This document shows, in pieces, positions 1 through 7,792 of a stretch of DNA of 12,481 bases. The DNA comes from Apopatosoma sp963618495. Its GTDB lineage: Bacteria; Bacillota; Clostridia; Oscillospirales; CAG-272. Both the position numbers and the translations under genes were made by a program. A model generated the notes under the pieces. It ran no database searches. It was not told where the DNA came from and saw nothing but the letters and a program-made list of their open reading frames with translations. Position 1 is the first letter of the stretch, and each line of letters opens with the position of its first letter. The DNA is taken from positions 1 through 12,481 of the forward strand of contig CAVESF010000038.1 of the NCBI GenBank assembly GCA_963618495.1, given 5' to 3'.

Positions 1-3000
1 AGGAGCAATATGTACAGGTTAAGTTTACCGTGACCGCAGCCACCAGCGGCGGCGATTCGACCGGCGGCGGCGATTCGACCGGCGGCGGCGACTCGACCAG
101 CGGCGGAATCTCTGTAGCTTCCGGCGAGATTGATTTCAGCAGCGCAGTCGCAGGGTACGAGGAGATCGGTTATAAGAGCGTCGTAGTCACCAATGGCTAC
201 TCTGACGCCGTTAAGCTGACGCTGAGCGGAGCTTCCAACTTCGACTACAGACTGTCGGCTTACAGCCCTGCAGGCGGTCAGGGTACGAACCTTTATGCCC
301 GTCCCAAAACGGGTCTGAGCGCAGGAACCTACAATGAAACGCTTACCATTACGAGCGACAAGGGCGATACGAAAACGATAACGCTTAAGTTTACCGTGAC
401 AAGCGGCGACTCGACCGCTAACGCGCAGGCTAAGATCGGCACAACCGAATATGCCACTCTTGCAGAGGCTTTGACAGCTGCGGCAGGCAACACAACTGCT
501 GACACAATCGAAATTATCAGCAGCAAAGTTACCCAAGTGGAAAGCGCAACGCTGAAAGCGGGCGACAGCATAAAGTCTTACAACGGCAGCAATTATGAAG
601 GCAAAAATAAAGCAATAACCGACGCAACGCTCTATGTTAACAGTGACGGTTTCGTTATGTTTATGAGTGGCGAAATCAAAGTTGTGGAAGGCAGTGCAGT
701 CTTCGGCGGCGGCATCAGTGCGACAGGCAACAGCGGTGTGAAGATCACCAATCCTGCCGCAACCGTCGCAGACCTGATCGTCGTTACGGTTGGCGAAAAT
801 AAGGACACTGTGGAGGTTATGCCTGCCTGCAAGGCTAAGATCGGCGATACTGAGTACGAAAACGCTTCTTCCGCCGATTACGGAACGATGACCATTGAGG
901 TCACGAAGGACGGCGGCAATACGCTGCTCGGCGGTTCGGTCAAGCTCGACAAGAACGAGGAAATCACAGTCGGCGGCAAGAAAATCGTAAACACCGGCGA
1001 TGCGAAAATTACCGTGAAAGCGAACACCCCCGAAGAAGGAAAGAACAGCGTAGTTGTTTCTGCGAGCGGAAAAGTCACAATCGGCGGCACTGAATACAAA
1101 GCCGACGAAGAAGCAACATTCGTAATTGACGCGGACGGCAAAGTTACGGGCGGAGATACGGGAGTAAAGGCGATTCAGTTTGGCACAAAAGGACTGATCA
1201 GCCCGACCGCAGAAACAAACAGCAGCGGAACGTATTACAATACCAATAGCTATGTCTATTTCGGTATGAGAGCCGAATTGACCCCTATAAGGTGGCGTGT
1301 GCTGAACGCAGAAAAGGCCAGCGACAAATCGACGAAAGGCATATTCATGCTGGCAGAGAATCCTTTTCCGGACGAAATGTTTAGCTCTACCAATAATAAA
1401 TATCAGGACAGCTCAGTAAGAAAATGGTGTACAGACTTATCAAACAATAGCAGCATTTTCTCCACAACAGAGCAGGGAGCCATGCTTGCCATCACTGCGA
1501 ATAACGAGGGAACCGGTTCGTACGATGCGTATGGAAAAACTTGGCTTGCAAGCAACTTAAGCGGCGATAAGGTATTTTTACCGTCCATAATGGAACTGAG
1601 AGACTATGTGGGTGATTACAGCGGAGCGCCGGGAATGCAGAGCAACCTCATAAGGTGGTGGACTCGTTCCGCCTCCGGAGATCAAGTAGGTGTAGTACAG
1701 TATAATAGAGATACAGGTACTTCAGGTATAGGTACCGTGGATTGGTGGTATAACTCATCCATTCGTATTGCCACGAACCTTAATTCGGGCAAGGTCCTCT
1801 TTACATCTGCCGCAGTGGGCGGCAAGTCCGCAACGGCGGGCAGCAGCCTGACAAAGATATCGTCATACACCGGAAACGAGTGGAAGCTGACGCTTCTGGA
1901 CAGCTACCGACACACGTTGAGCGTGAAAGACATGGGTACGCTCTCCGGAACAGCAGGCAGTACAATACAACTGCTTTGTAACAACGCAGATATCGGAGCA
2001 AACAACTATATTTCCGTGATCGTTGAAGACAGCGATGGAAACGCTGTTTACTACGGCAAACTGAAGGAAACCACAGAGACGTCGCTGAATTTTGTGACCT
2101 TCACAATTCCCAATGATATTGAAGATGGCGATTATACGCTTCATGTGTTCACCGAGCAGTGCAACGGCGATAAACAAACGGACTATGCAAGCGAATTTGT
2201 AGATGTGAAGTTGAAAGTGGGCGCTCCTGCGGAGGCTAAAATCGGCACTACAGAATATAAAACCCTTGCAGCCGCTTTGACAGCTGCAGCCGGCAACACA
2301 ACTGCCGACACAATCGAGATCGTCGGCGATAGCGTTACGACTGTAAACGGTGCAACGCTGAAAGCGGGCGACAGCATAAAGACTAAAGGCGGCAACGAAT
2401 ACAAAGCGATAACCGACGTAGTGCTCAGTGTTAACGCAACAGGAACAGTTACGTTTACAAGCGGCGATGTTCAGCTTGTAAATGGCACGGCGACCATCGG
2501 CGACGGCGAATCGATCACAGGCACGGAAGGAAAGAAAATCACCAATCCGGCAGGAACTGGCAACGATACAATCACCGTTGTGGCTGACGCTACAAACGGC
2601 AAGGACACAGTAAATGTTCCGAAGGGCGGCTCCGTCAAGATCGGCGATGCCACATATACAAACAGCGCGGAAATCAACACGGATATGGTCATCGAAGTGA
2701 CCGCAAGCGGCAACAAACTGACAAGCGGCGAAGCTAAGCTTGATGATGGTGCTTCAGTCATCGGTCCCAAGAGCGGAAAGGTTATCGCCAATCCGGCAGG
2801 AACTGGCAATGATAAAATCACCGTTGTGACAGGAAACTCTGACATGGTGCTCGTCCCCGCAAAGGGCAAGGTCAGCATCGGCGGCACCGAATATGAAGTT
2901 GGCGAAACAAGCGCGATCGTCCTTGTCGGCGATGACGGCGGCTTAACGATTACAAGCGGTGTGGTTAAGCTCGACAAGAACGAGGGAGTCACAGTCGGCG

Positions 3001-6000
3001 CCACAAAGATCAAAAACAGCGGCGATAAGGCGATCACCGTCAAGGTAGACGGAATCGAAAACAACGTAGTTATTCCGGCAGGCGGCAAAGCGACAATCGG
3101 CGACAACGAATACAAAGCGACAACCGAAACAACGTTCGGCGTTGACGGAATAGGGGACGTCACGATAGAAAGCGGCAGTTTCCAGCTTGAAAACGGAACG
3201 GCAGCCATCGGCGCAGGTAAATCGATCACAGGCACAACAGGAAAGAAAATCACCAATCCGGAAAATTCCGGCAACAATACAATCACCGTTGTGGCTGATG
3301 CTGAAAACGGCAAGGACACAGTAACTGTTCCGAAGGGCGGCTCCGTCAAGATCGGCGATACCACCTATACAAACGGCGCGGAAACCAACACGGATATGGT
3401 CATCGAAGTGACCGCATCCGGCAACAAGCTGACGGACGGCGAGGTTAAGCTTGACGGCGGCGCATCCATCATCGGTTCCAGCAGTGGAAAGGTTATCACC
3501 AATCCGGCAGGCACGGGCAGCAATGTAATAACAGTTGTGGCTGCAGACAAGGATATGGTGAGCGTTCCCGCAAACGGCAAGGTCAGCATCGGCGGCACTA
3601 CATACGAAGCGGGCGGCAAGAAAACCACGCTCGTAATTGAAGAAGTCGGCGCCGCAACACTTTCAGGCGGCGAGATCAAGCTCGGCAATAACGGTGAAAT
3701 CAAAGTCAGCGAAAAGGCAATCAAGAATACCGGCGATAAGACAATTACCGTCATCGCAGAGACGACCGGAAACAGCATAGTTATTCCGGCAGGCGGCAAA
3801 GCCACAATCGACGGCGCTGCATACGAAGTGGGCGACAAGGAAATAACGCTGGCAATCAGCGCAGGCGGCATGACGCTCACAAACGGCACGGTAACGATCG
3901 GCAAGAGCGGAAAAATCACTGCCGGCAACAAAGCGATCGAAAATGTCGGCGACAAGGCAATCACCGTCAAGGCAGACAGCACCGAAAACACCGTAGTTGT
4001 TCCGGCAGGCGGCAAAGCTACAATCGGCGGCACTACATGCGAAGCGGGCAATAGTAAAGACGCAAAGTTCATAATCGGCGCAGACGGCATTGTAAGGCGC
4101 GATATTACGGGAGCAATCGTAAAAATCGGCACTGCTCTTACATACAACGGTTCAGAGCAGACGCAGACTGTAGCTTCCGTAACCATTGACGGAACAGAAG
4201 TGACTTATACGGTAAGTGACAACAAGGCTACAAATGCGGGCAGTTATACTCTTACTGTTACGGCAAACGGCAACTTTATTGGAAGCGTTACCCAGACATG
4301 GAGCATAGCAAAAGCAACTTACGATATGAGCGGCGTAACGTTTGAGAACAATACCGTAACTTACGACGGCAAATCTCATAGTCTTGCAATCGGCGGAGAG
4401 CTTCCGAGCGGAGTGACCGTTGCATACACAAACAACGGCAAGACGGATAGCGGAGTTTACACCGTTATCGCAAAATTCAGCGGCGACAGTGCAAACTATA
4501 ACGCAATACCCGACAAGTCGGCAACGCTTACAATCAATGCAAAAGAAATAAAAGGCGCAATCATAAGCCTTGGCAATTCTCTCACATACAACGGTTTGGC
4601 GCAGACGCAGACTGTGGCTTCCGTAACAATTGACGGACTTAAAGTAACTTATACGGTAAGCGGCAATAAGGCTACAAATGCGGGCAATTACTCTCTTACT
4701 GTTACGGCAAACGGCAACTTTACGGGAAGCGTTACCAAAACATGGAGCATAGCAAAGAAAAAAGTAACAATACCCACTGCAACAACCGGACTTGTTTACA
4801 CAGGTTCAGGGCTGACGGGCGTTGCTGACAATTCTTTGTATACCGTAACGAACGGCAAAGCAACAAACGCAGGCAATTATACGGCAGAGGTTACGCTCAG
4901 AGATACGACAAACTACGAATGGGTTTCTGCATTTGACGGCAAGATCTCTTGGAGCATAGCAAAAGCTGCCTACAGCATGAGCGGTGTAACGTTTGAGAAC
5001 GAAACCGTGGCTTACGACGGCAAATCTCACAGTCTTACAGTCGGCGGAAAGCTTCCGAGCGGAGTGACCGTTACATACACTAACAACGGCAAGACGGAAA
5101 ACGGAGTTTACACCGTTATCGCAAAATTCAGCGGCGACAGTGCAAACTACAATGCTATTTCCGACAAGTCGGCAACGCTTACAATCAAAGCAAAAGACAT
5201 AAAAGGCGCAATCGTAAAATTCGGCAATTCTCTCACATACAACGGTTCGGAGCAGACGCAGACCGTAACTTCCGTTACAATTGACGGACTTGCAGTGACT
5301 TATACGGTAAGCGGCAACAAGGCTACAAGCGCCGGCAAACATACCCTTACTATCACGGCAAGCGGCAATTTCACGGGAACAGTTACTGCTGATTGGAACA
5401 TAGCGAAGATAAAAGTAGCAATACCCACGGCGATAAACGGACTTGTTTACGACGGCACAGAGAAAACCGGCGTTGCGAACGGTGATTTGTACACCGTAAC
5501 GAACGGCAAAGCAACAAACGCAGGCGACCATACGGCAACTGTTACGCTTGAAGATCCGACAAACTACGAATGGGCTTCTGCATTTGACGGCAAGATCTCT
5601 TGGAACATCGCAAAAGCAACTTACGATATGTCGGGCGTAACGTTTGAAGACGCCGAAGTGACTTATGACGGCAAATCGCACAGTCTTGCAATCGGCGGAG
5701 AACTTCCGAGCGGAGTGACCGTTACATACGCAAACAACGACAAAACGGAAAGCGGAGTTTATAGCGTTGTCGCGAAATTCAGCGGCGACAGTACAAACTA
5801 CAACGATATACCTGTTAAGATAGCGACGCTTACAATAAAGAAGGTTGTTGATGGAAATGTTGTTGACGGCGGGGACGAAGACAAGCCGGAGGTGATTGTT
5901 TCCAAAGAAGGCGGCACCAAGCCCGGCGAACAGATTGTTTCTATGAAACTGGATGAAGTCCCGGCTACAATTCAGGAAAGTGTAAAACGCAATGAAACCG

Positions 6001-6485
6001 TGTCTGCGGTATACGACGTGACGCTTTACAATGAAGGCGTAAGCACACAGCCGAGTAGCAAACTTACAATAAAACTTCTTATTCCCGACAAAGCTAAAGA
6101 TAGAGCATTCCGTATTCTCCATTTGCACGGAGACGAAGTGACTGAAGTCGAATATACGAAAGAAGGCGATTATGCAGTATTTACCACAGATAAATTGTCT
6201 GAATTTGCAATCGTTGTGGATACCAGCGGTTCGGCATTGTGGCTCATCATTGTCCTTGCGATAATCGTAGCGGCGGAAATCGTGCTTATCGTTCTCAAAA
6301 AGAGAAAAACAAAGGGCGAAAGCAAAAAGCTTTATGCGGCAGGATTGTTCGGCGGAGCAATTCCCGTGGCACAGATCGTATTGCTTGCAGTACTTGGCAG
6401 TGCAGCGGTGATCCTCGGAGCATATGTGGTATATCTGTATTTTTTCGAAAAGGGATCGGGCGAGCGTGATAACGGTGTAGCATAA
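1..6485 (+). CDS. Giant repetitive cell-surface protein, 5'-truncated by window edge (DUF6273, MBG-type Ig repeats, C-terminal TM pair)
   Basis: This is the C-terminal ~2160 codons of a large exported surface protein; its role (adhesion or envelope scaffold) is inferred, not shown. The frame is already open at nt 3 and encodes a strand ending KFTVT before the GTG at nt 30, so that GTG is not the start and signal peptide and promoter lie outside. Order by nucleotide: Gly/Asp/Ser/Thr linker (48-107); Ig-like domain (~108-405) whose last strand (LKFTVTSGDST) echoes the one cut at the edge; short beta-rich repeats with an IG-x-T-E-Y signature (429-1160); DUF6273 (~1170-1815, motifs IRWRVLN, SVRKWC, DKVFLPSIMELRDY, RWWTRSA); Ig-like domain (~1845-2222); longer repeat array (2235-4090); eight MBG/YDG-like modules (4110-5843); a final beta-rich domain (~5860-6220); TM helix (~6234-6296), basic loop KKRKTKGESKK, second TM helix (~6363-6446). 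No LPxTG sorting signal is seen, so anchoring is probably by the membrane helices. Coding call is certain; function is not. Confidence 0.9.
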   Translation, partial: EQYVQVKFTVTAATSGGDSTGGGDSTGGGDSTSGGISVASGEIDFSSAVAGYEEIGYKSVVVTNGYSDAVKLTLSGASNFDYRLSAYSPAGGQGTNLYARPKTGLSAGTYNETLTITSDKGDTKTITLKFTVTSGDSTANAQAKIGTTEYATLAEALTAAAGNTTADTIEIISSKVTQVESATLKAGDSIKSYNGSNYEGKNKAITDATLYVNSDGFVMFMSGEIKVVEGSAVFGGGISATGNSGVKITNPAATVADLIVVTVGENKDTVEVMPACKAKIGDTEYENASSADYGTMTIEVTKDGGNTLLGGSVKLDKNEEITVGGKKIVNTGDAKITVKANTPEEGKNSVVVSASGKVTIGGTEYKADEEATFVIDADGKVTGGDTGVKAIQFGTKGLISPTAETNSSGTYYNTNSYVYFGMRAELTPIRWRVLNAEKASDKSTKGIFMLAENPFPDEMFSSTNNKYQDSSVRKWCTDLSNNSSIFSTTEQGAMLAITANNEGTGSYDAYGKTWLASNLSGDKVFLPSIMELRDYVGDYSGAPGMQSNLIRWWTRSASGDQVGVVQYNRDTGTSGIGTVDWWYNSSIRIATNLNSGKVLFTSAAVGGKSATAGSSLTKISSYTGNEWKLTLLDSYRHTLSVKDMGTLSGTAGSTIQLLCNNADIGANNYISVIVEDSDGNAVYYGKLKETTETSLNFVTFTIPNDIEDGDYTLHVFTEQCNGDKQTDYASEFVDVKLKVGAPAEAKIGTTEYKTLAAALTAAAGNTTADTIEIVGDSVTTVNGATLKAGDSIKTKGGNEYKAITDVVLSVNATGTVTFTSGDVQLVNGTATIGDGESITGTEGKKITNPAGTGNDTITVVADATNGKDTVNVPKGGSVKIGDATYTNSAEINTDMVIEVTASGNKLTSGEAKLDDGASVIGPKSGKVIANPAGTGNDKITVVTGNSDMVLVPAKGKVSIGGTEYEVGETSAIVLVGDDGGLTITSGVVKLDKNEGVTVGATKIKNSGDKAITVKVDGIENNVVIPAGGKATIGDNEYKATTETTFGVDGIGDVTIESGSFQLENGTAAIGAGKSITGTTGKKITNPENSGNNTITVVADAENGKDTVTVPKGGSVKIGDTTYTNGAETNTDMVIEVTASGNKLTDGEVKLDGGASIIGSSSGKVITNPAGTGSNVITVVAADKDMVSVPANGKVSIGGTTYEAGGKKTTLVIEEVGAATLSGGEIKLGNNGEIKVSEKAIKNTGDKTITVIAETTGNSIVIPAGGKATIDGAAYEVGDKEITLAISAGGMTLTNGTVTIGKSGKITAGNKAIENVGDKAITVKADSTENTVVVPAGGKATIGGTTCEAGNSKDAKFIIGADGIVRRDITGAIVKIGTALTYNGSEQTQTVASVTIDGTEVTYTVSDNKATNAGSYTLTVTANGNFIGSVTQTWSIAKATYDMSGVTFENNTVTYDGKSHSLAIGGELPSGVTVAYTNNGKTDSGVYTVIAKFSGDSANYNAIPDKSATLTINAKEIKGAIISLGNSLTYNGLAQTQTVASVTIDGLKVTYTVSGNKATNAGNYSLTVTANGNFTGSVTKTWSIAKKKVTIPTATTGLVYTGSGLTGVADNSLYTVTNGKATNAGNYTAEVTLRDTTNYEWVSAFDGKISWSIAKAAYSMSGVTFENETVAYDGKSHSLTVGGKLPSGVTVTYTNNGKTENGVYTVIAKFSGDSANYNAISDKSATLTIKAKDIKGAIVKFGNSLTYNGSEQTQTVTSVTIDGLAVTYTVSGNKATSAGKHTLTITASGNFTGTVTADWNIAKIKVAIPTAINGLVYDGTEKTGVANGDLYTVTNGKATNAGDHTATVTLEDPTNYEWASAFDGKISWNIAKATYDMSGVTFEDAEVTYDGKSHSLAIGGELPSGVTVTYANNDKTESGVYSVVAKFSGDSTNYNDIPVKIATLTIKKVVDGNVVDGGDEDKPEVIVSKEGGTKPGEQIVSMKLDEVPATIQESVKRNETVSAVYDVTLYNEGVSTQPSSKLTIKLLIPDKAKDRAFRILHLHGDEVTEVEYTKEGDYAVFTTDKLSEFAIVVDTSGSALWLIIVLAIIVAAEIVLIVLKKRKTKGESKKLYAAGLFGGAIPVAQIVLLAVLGSAAVILGAYVVYLYFFEKGSGERDNGVA
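48..107 (+). repeat. In-frame GGGDST linker repeats
   Basis: Three tandem copies of a Gly-Gly-(Gly)-Asp-Ser-Thr motif encoded by nearly identical 15-18 bp units (ggc ggc gat tcg acc). They form a flexible spacer between two Ig-like domains of the surface protein. A single TSGDST copy closes the next domain near nt 402-419. Confidence 0.85.
429..575 (+). repeat. Copy 1 of a duplicated ~147-bp coding block (partner at 2235-2381)
   Basis: This block opens the first repeat array, with the protein signature AKIGTTEY...LTAAAGNTTADTIEI...ATLKAGDSIK. A close copy lies at 2235-2381, 1806 bp (602 codons) downstream and in frame. The order of later IG-x-x-Y units is also parallel in the two arrays (near 435, 838 and 1079, and near 2241, 2639 and 2877). 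The second array therefore looks like a duplication of the first, with the DUF6273 region lying between them. Confidence 0.8.
1170..1815 (+). other. DUF6273 domain within the surface protein
   Basis: The stretch starts IQFGTKGLISP and carries IRWRVLN, GIFMLAENPF, SSVRKWC, DKVFLPSIMELRDY and a late RWWTRSASGDQVGVV, in the order I recall for DUF6273 of Clostridia surface proteins. It is followed by an Ig-like domain (GNEWKLTLLDS ... AVYYGKL ... DYTLHVFTEQCNGDKQTDYAS), a usual companion in these proteins. DUF6273 has no established biochemical function that I know of. Assignment is by motif recall only. Confidence 0.7.
2235..2381 (+). repeat. Copy 2 of the duplicated ~147-bp coding block (partner at 429-575)
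   Basis: It encodes AKIGTTEY...LTAAAGNTTADTIEI...ATLKAGDSIK and opens the second, longer array. Differences from copy 1 are scattered substitutions, which points to an older duplication. Confidence 0.8.
2390..3811 (+). repeat. Two tandem copies of a 711-bp (237-aa) coding super-repeat
   Basis: Copy 1 is about 2390-3100 and copy 2 about 3101-3811. The period is exactly 711 at several anchors: GTC/GTT before the SG-x-x-QL motif at 2448 and 3159, the GKKITNP codons near 2530 and 3241, and the VVIPAGG/IVIPAGG codons at 3069 and 3780. Each copy holds three units of about 71-85 residues with the pattern IGxxxY ... SGxxxL ... N(P/S/T)(A)G(T)...ITV ... VP(A/K)GG. Further single units lie before (838, 1079) and after (3810, 4021). 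The pattern suggests a beta-solenoid or beta-sandwich stalk; the fold is inferred. Confidence 0.85.
4110..5843 (+). repeat. Eight MBG/YDG-type Ig-like modules with 651-bp (217-aa) period
   Basis: Module types are A (68 aa, GAI...LTYNG...QTQTV...TWSIAK), B (69 aa, IPTA...GLVY.G...NYEW.SAFDGKISW.IAK) and C (80 aa, MSGVTFE...YDGKSHSL...KFSGDS.NYN). The order is A (4110-4313), C (4314-4553), A (4554-4757), B (4758-4964), C (4965-5204), A (5205-5408), B (5409-5615), C (5616-5843, shortened to 76 aa). The A-B-C triplet repeats with 651 bp; the first triplet lacks B. Such modules in known surface proteins are Ig-like stalk units (MBG-like, by recall). Confidence 0.85.
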
Positions 6486-6492
6486 GGCAACA

Positions 6493-6612
6493 ATGCTTAA
6501 GCTGTTACCCGATAACGCAGGCGAAAAATCGGCAGGTATGATCATTATGATTGCATCTGACGATGGAAAAGCAGAACAGGATAACCGAAAAAACTCTATA
6601 TATCAGAAATAA
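6493..6612 (+). CDS. Possible 39-aa small protein downstream of the surface-protein gene
   Basis: The ATG lies 7 bases after the stop of the surface-protein gene, with a weak AAGG at 6484-6487 as the only ribosome-site candidate. The peptide runs from MLKLLPDN to SIYQK, with a short hydrophobic centre (GMIIMIAS) and a charged tail (DDGKAEQDNRKN). The ORF ends just before the terminator at 6619, so it would share the transcript and could be translated by coupling. I recognise no family. It may be chance or a broken remnant. Confidence 0.25.
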   Translation: MLKLLPDNAGEKSAGMIIMIASDDGKAEQDNRKNSIYQK

Positions 6613-6618
6613 AAGTTT

Positions 6619-6656
6619 CAGAGCTGTTCATGCATAAGTATGGACAGCTCTGTTTT
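6619..6656 (+). terminator. Intrinsic terminator of the surface-protein gene
   Basis: A 9-bp perfect stem (CAGAGCTGT with ACAGCTCTG) extends inward by four more pairs, one of them G-T, around an 8-base loop, and is followed directly by TTTT at 6653-6656. It lies 134 bases past the surface-protein stop and before the hydrolase promoter region, so it separates the two transcription units. Confidence 0.85.
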
Positions 6657-6721
6657 CAAGAAGTGCAGAAGAAGATGGATGTTCGGATCGGGTGTCCGCC
6701 CGAGCAGTCTTTGGGTTGCGT

Positions 6722-6727
6722 TATAAT
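6722..6727 (+). promoter_or_regulatory. Candidate -10 element for the hydrolase gene
   Basis: A perfect TATAAT sits 30 bases before the hydrolase ATG. No good -35 hexamer is seen 16-18 bases upstream (that stretch is GC-rich) and no proper TGn extension is present, so the promoter is weak or needs an activator. A small hairpin (TCGGG/CCCGA) lies just upstream around 6687-6703. Confidence 0.4.
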
Positions 6728-6740
6728 ATTGGGATAAAGC

Positions 6741-6747
6741 AAGGGAG
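6741..6747 (+). promoter_or_regulatory. Ribosome binding site fixing the hydrolase start
   Basis: AAGGGAG lies 10 bases before the ATG at 6758. The longer in-frame GTG at 6692 has no such site and would put the -10 element inside the coding region, so the ATG is preferred. Confidence 0.75.
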
Positions 6748-6757
6748 TAGTTACAAC

Positions 6758-7603
6758 ATGAAAGAGAAAGAGCTACTGGAAATCACAAGGGGGAGGGGAG
6801 CCGATGTGAAAACCGTTTCGGTCAAAGGAATTACAATGAATTATATTTCGTTCGGCAACGGAGAAAAAGCCTTTGTCATTTTGCCGGGGCTGTCCGTGCA
6901 CAGCGTAATGGGAGCGGCGGATGCGATTGAGAAGGCATATCGGGATTTTTCCGAAACGTATACCGTATATGTTTTTGACAGGGCGGAATCCGTCCGAGAG
7001 GGCTACACGGTCAGAAATATGGCGGAAGACACCGCGTCGGCAATGCGGGCATTGAATATCACGGATGCCTCCGTCTTCGGAGCGTCTCAGGGCGGCATGA
7101 TTGCCCAGTATCTTGCCATAGATCATCCGAAACTGGTCGGCAGAATGATACTCGGCTCGACACTGGCAAAGCCGAACAGGATTTTCAACAGCGTCGTCGG
7201 CGAATGGATCCGGCTTGCCAAAGCAAAGAATGAACGCGGACTTCTCGAAAGTTTTGCCGATCATGTATATTCCGCGCATACATTGAAGACTGACCGCCAA
7301 GCATGGATTGCCTCTGCTTCGGGAATCAGCGATGAGGAATACCGACGCTTTATCATTCTGGCTGAGGCATGCGGGACATTTGACTGCTGTCATCTGCTTT
7401 CTTCCGTTCGGTGTCCGGTTCTGGTAATCGGTTCCGAGGGAGACCGCGTTGCAACTGCGGAGGGATCGAGGCAGATTGCCGCCGCTATCGGTTGCGGAAT
7501 TTACCTTTACGATGAAACCTACGGTCACGGTGTGTACGACGAAGCTCCCGACTACAGACAACGGTGTATGAACTTTCTTACGGATATATCGGAGGACAAA
7601 TGA
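6758..7603 (+). CDS. Alpha/beta-hydrolase family protein
   Basis: A 281-residue soluble protein of the alpha/beta-hydrolase fold, usual single-domain length. Visible features: oxyanion-loop motif LPGLS (residues 42-46), nucleophile elbow G-A-S-Q-G with Ser110, acidic residue Asp229 in SEGDRV after a hydrophobic strand (VLVIGS), and His257 in YGHGVYDEAPDY near the end. The catalytic triad is therefore complete. A lid region is expected between about 135 and 205. There is no signal peptide, so it acts in the cytoplasm. Substrate cannot be told: esterases, C-C hydrolases, peptidases and haloperoxidase-like enzymes share this layout. The stop overlaps by ATGA the start of a downstream ORF that is now a remnant, so the gene was probably once part of a longer operon. 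Confidence 0.85.
   Translation: MKEKELLEITRGRGADVKTVSVKGITMNYISFGNGEKAFVILPGLSVHSVMGAADAIEKAYRDFSETYTVYVFDRAESVREGYTVRNMAEDTASAMRALNITDASVFGASQGGMIAQYLAIDHPKLVGRMILGSTLAKPNRIFNSVVGEWIRLAKAKNERGLLESFADHVYSAHTLKTDRQAWIASASGISDEEYRRFIILAEACGTFDCCHLLSSVRCPVLVIGSEGDRVATAEGSRQIAAAIGCGIYLYDETYGHGVYDEAPDYRQRCMNFLTDISEDK
7591..7595 (+). promoter_or_regulatory. Ribosome binding site of the remnant gene at 7600
   Basis: GGAGG lies 4 bases before ATG 7600 and 7 bases before ATG 7603, inside the last codons of the hydrolase gene. It is a good site serving a reading frame that now closes after 39 codons. Confidence 0.6.
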
Positions 7604-7719
7604 TGGAATTGGTGAGAAAGGCAATTGCTTTTGCCGCAGAGGCAAATGGCGGAAGCTGTGTCGGAGCAGAGCATATTACTGCACGGGGACTGCCGCACCA
7701 ACAATATCATGGCGCGTGA
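7600..7719 (+). pseudogene. 5' remnant of an HD-domain-like gene coupled to the hydrolase
   Basis: The ORF overlaps the hydrolase stop by ATGA and has GGAGG in front, as for a true translationally coupled gene. Its first residues, MELVRKAIAFAAEA, resemble the N-terminus of small HD-domain phosphohydrolases (RelA/SpoT-type), where the text normally goes on with H-x-GQ-x-RKG. Here it diverges right after residue 15 and stops at codon 40. I therefore see a gene start cut off near nt 7645. Family assignment rests on about 14 residues and is tentative; a novel short peptide is the alternative. Confidence 0.45.
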
Positions 7720-7792
7720 CGGAGAGACATTGCCGATCGATATGGATACGCACTGCATGGGACATCGGGGACGATGTGTGAAATCAATATGA
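7646..7792 (+). pseudogene. Fragment of an aminoglycoside-phosphotransferase-like kinase
   Basis: In a different frame from the preceding ORF, 48 codons encode ILLHGDCRTNNIMA and then GETLPIDMDTHCMGH. HGD...N (catalytic Asp and metal-binding Asn) and the I-D-x-D-T motif (metal Asp) are the signature of the APH / TIGR02172-type kinase fold, with correct spacing between them. The N-terminal ~180 residues expected for the nucleotide-binding lobe are missing, and the frame runs into unrelated sequence and a stop soon after the GH. No ribosome site fits the ATG at 7646. It is a broken gene, not an active kinase. Confidence 0.6.

Noticed and set aside
30..32. GTG at 30 as start of the giant surface protein
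   Set aside because: The frame is open upstream to the edge and codes for a strand (YVQVKFTVT) like the one that ends the next domain; no ribosome site precedes it.
10..33. AGGAG followed by an ATG at position 10, looking like a gene start at the left edge
   Set aside because: That frame stops after seven codons. The real frame runs through the edge from nt 3, so the resemblance to a ribosome site is chance.
2471..4186. Two long minus-strand frames (about 297 and 273 codons) rich in Ser, Pro and Val
   Set aside because: They mirror the sense repeat array, with low-complexity composition and no motifs or ribosome sites.
2240..5850. Regular repeats that could suggest a CRISPR array
   Set aside because: Periods are hundreds of bases, copies are in frame and diverged by codon-like substitutions, and there are no short identical repeats with unique spacers.
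4806..6545. 579-codon open frame on the minus strand
   Set aside because: It lies wholly opposite the repeat-rich surface gene, is Cys/Arg/His-rich with no known domain, and repeats in step with the sense repeats. It is a shadow frame.
6692..6757. GTG start giving the hydrolase a 22-residue N-terminal extension
   Set aside because: No ribosome site at 6692, a TATAAT inside the extension, and a good AAGGGAG before ATG 6758.
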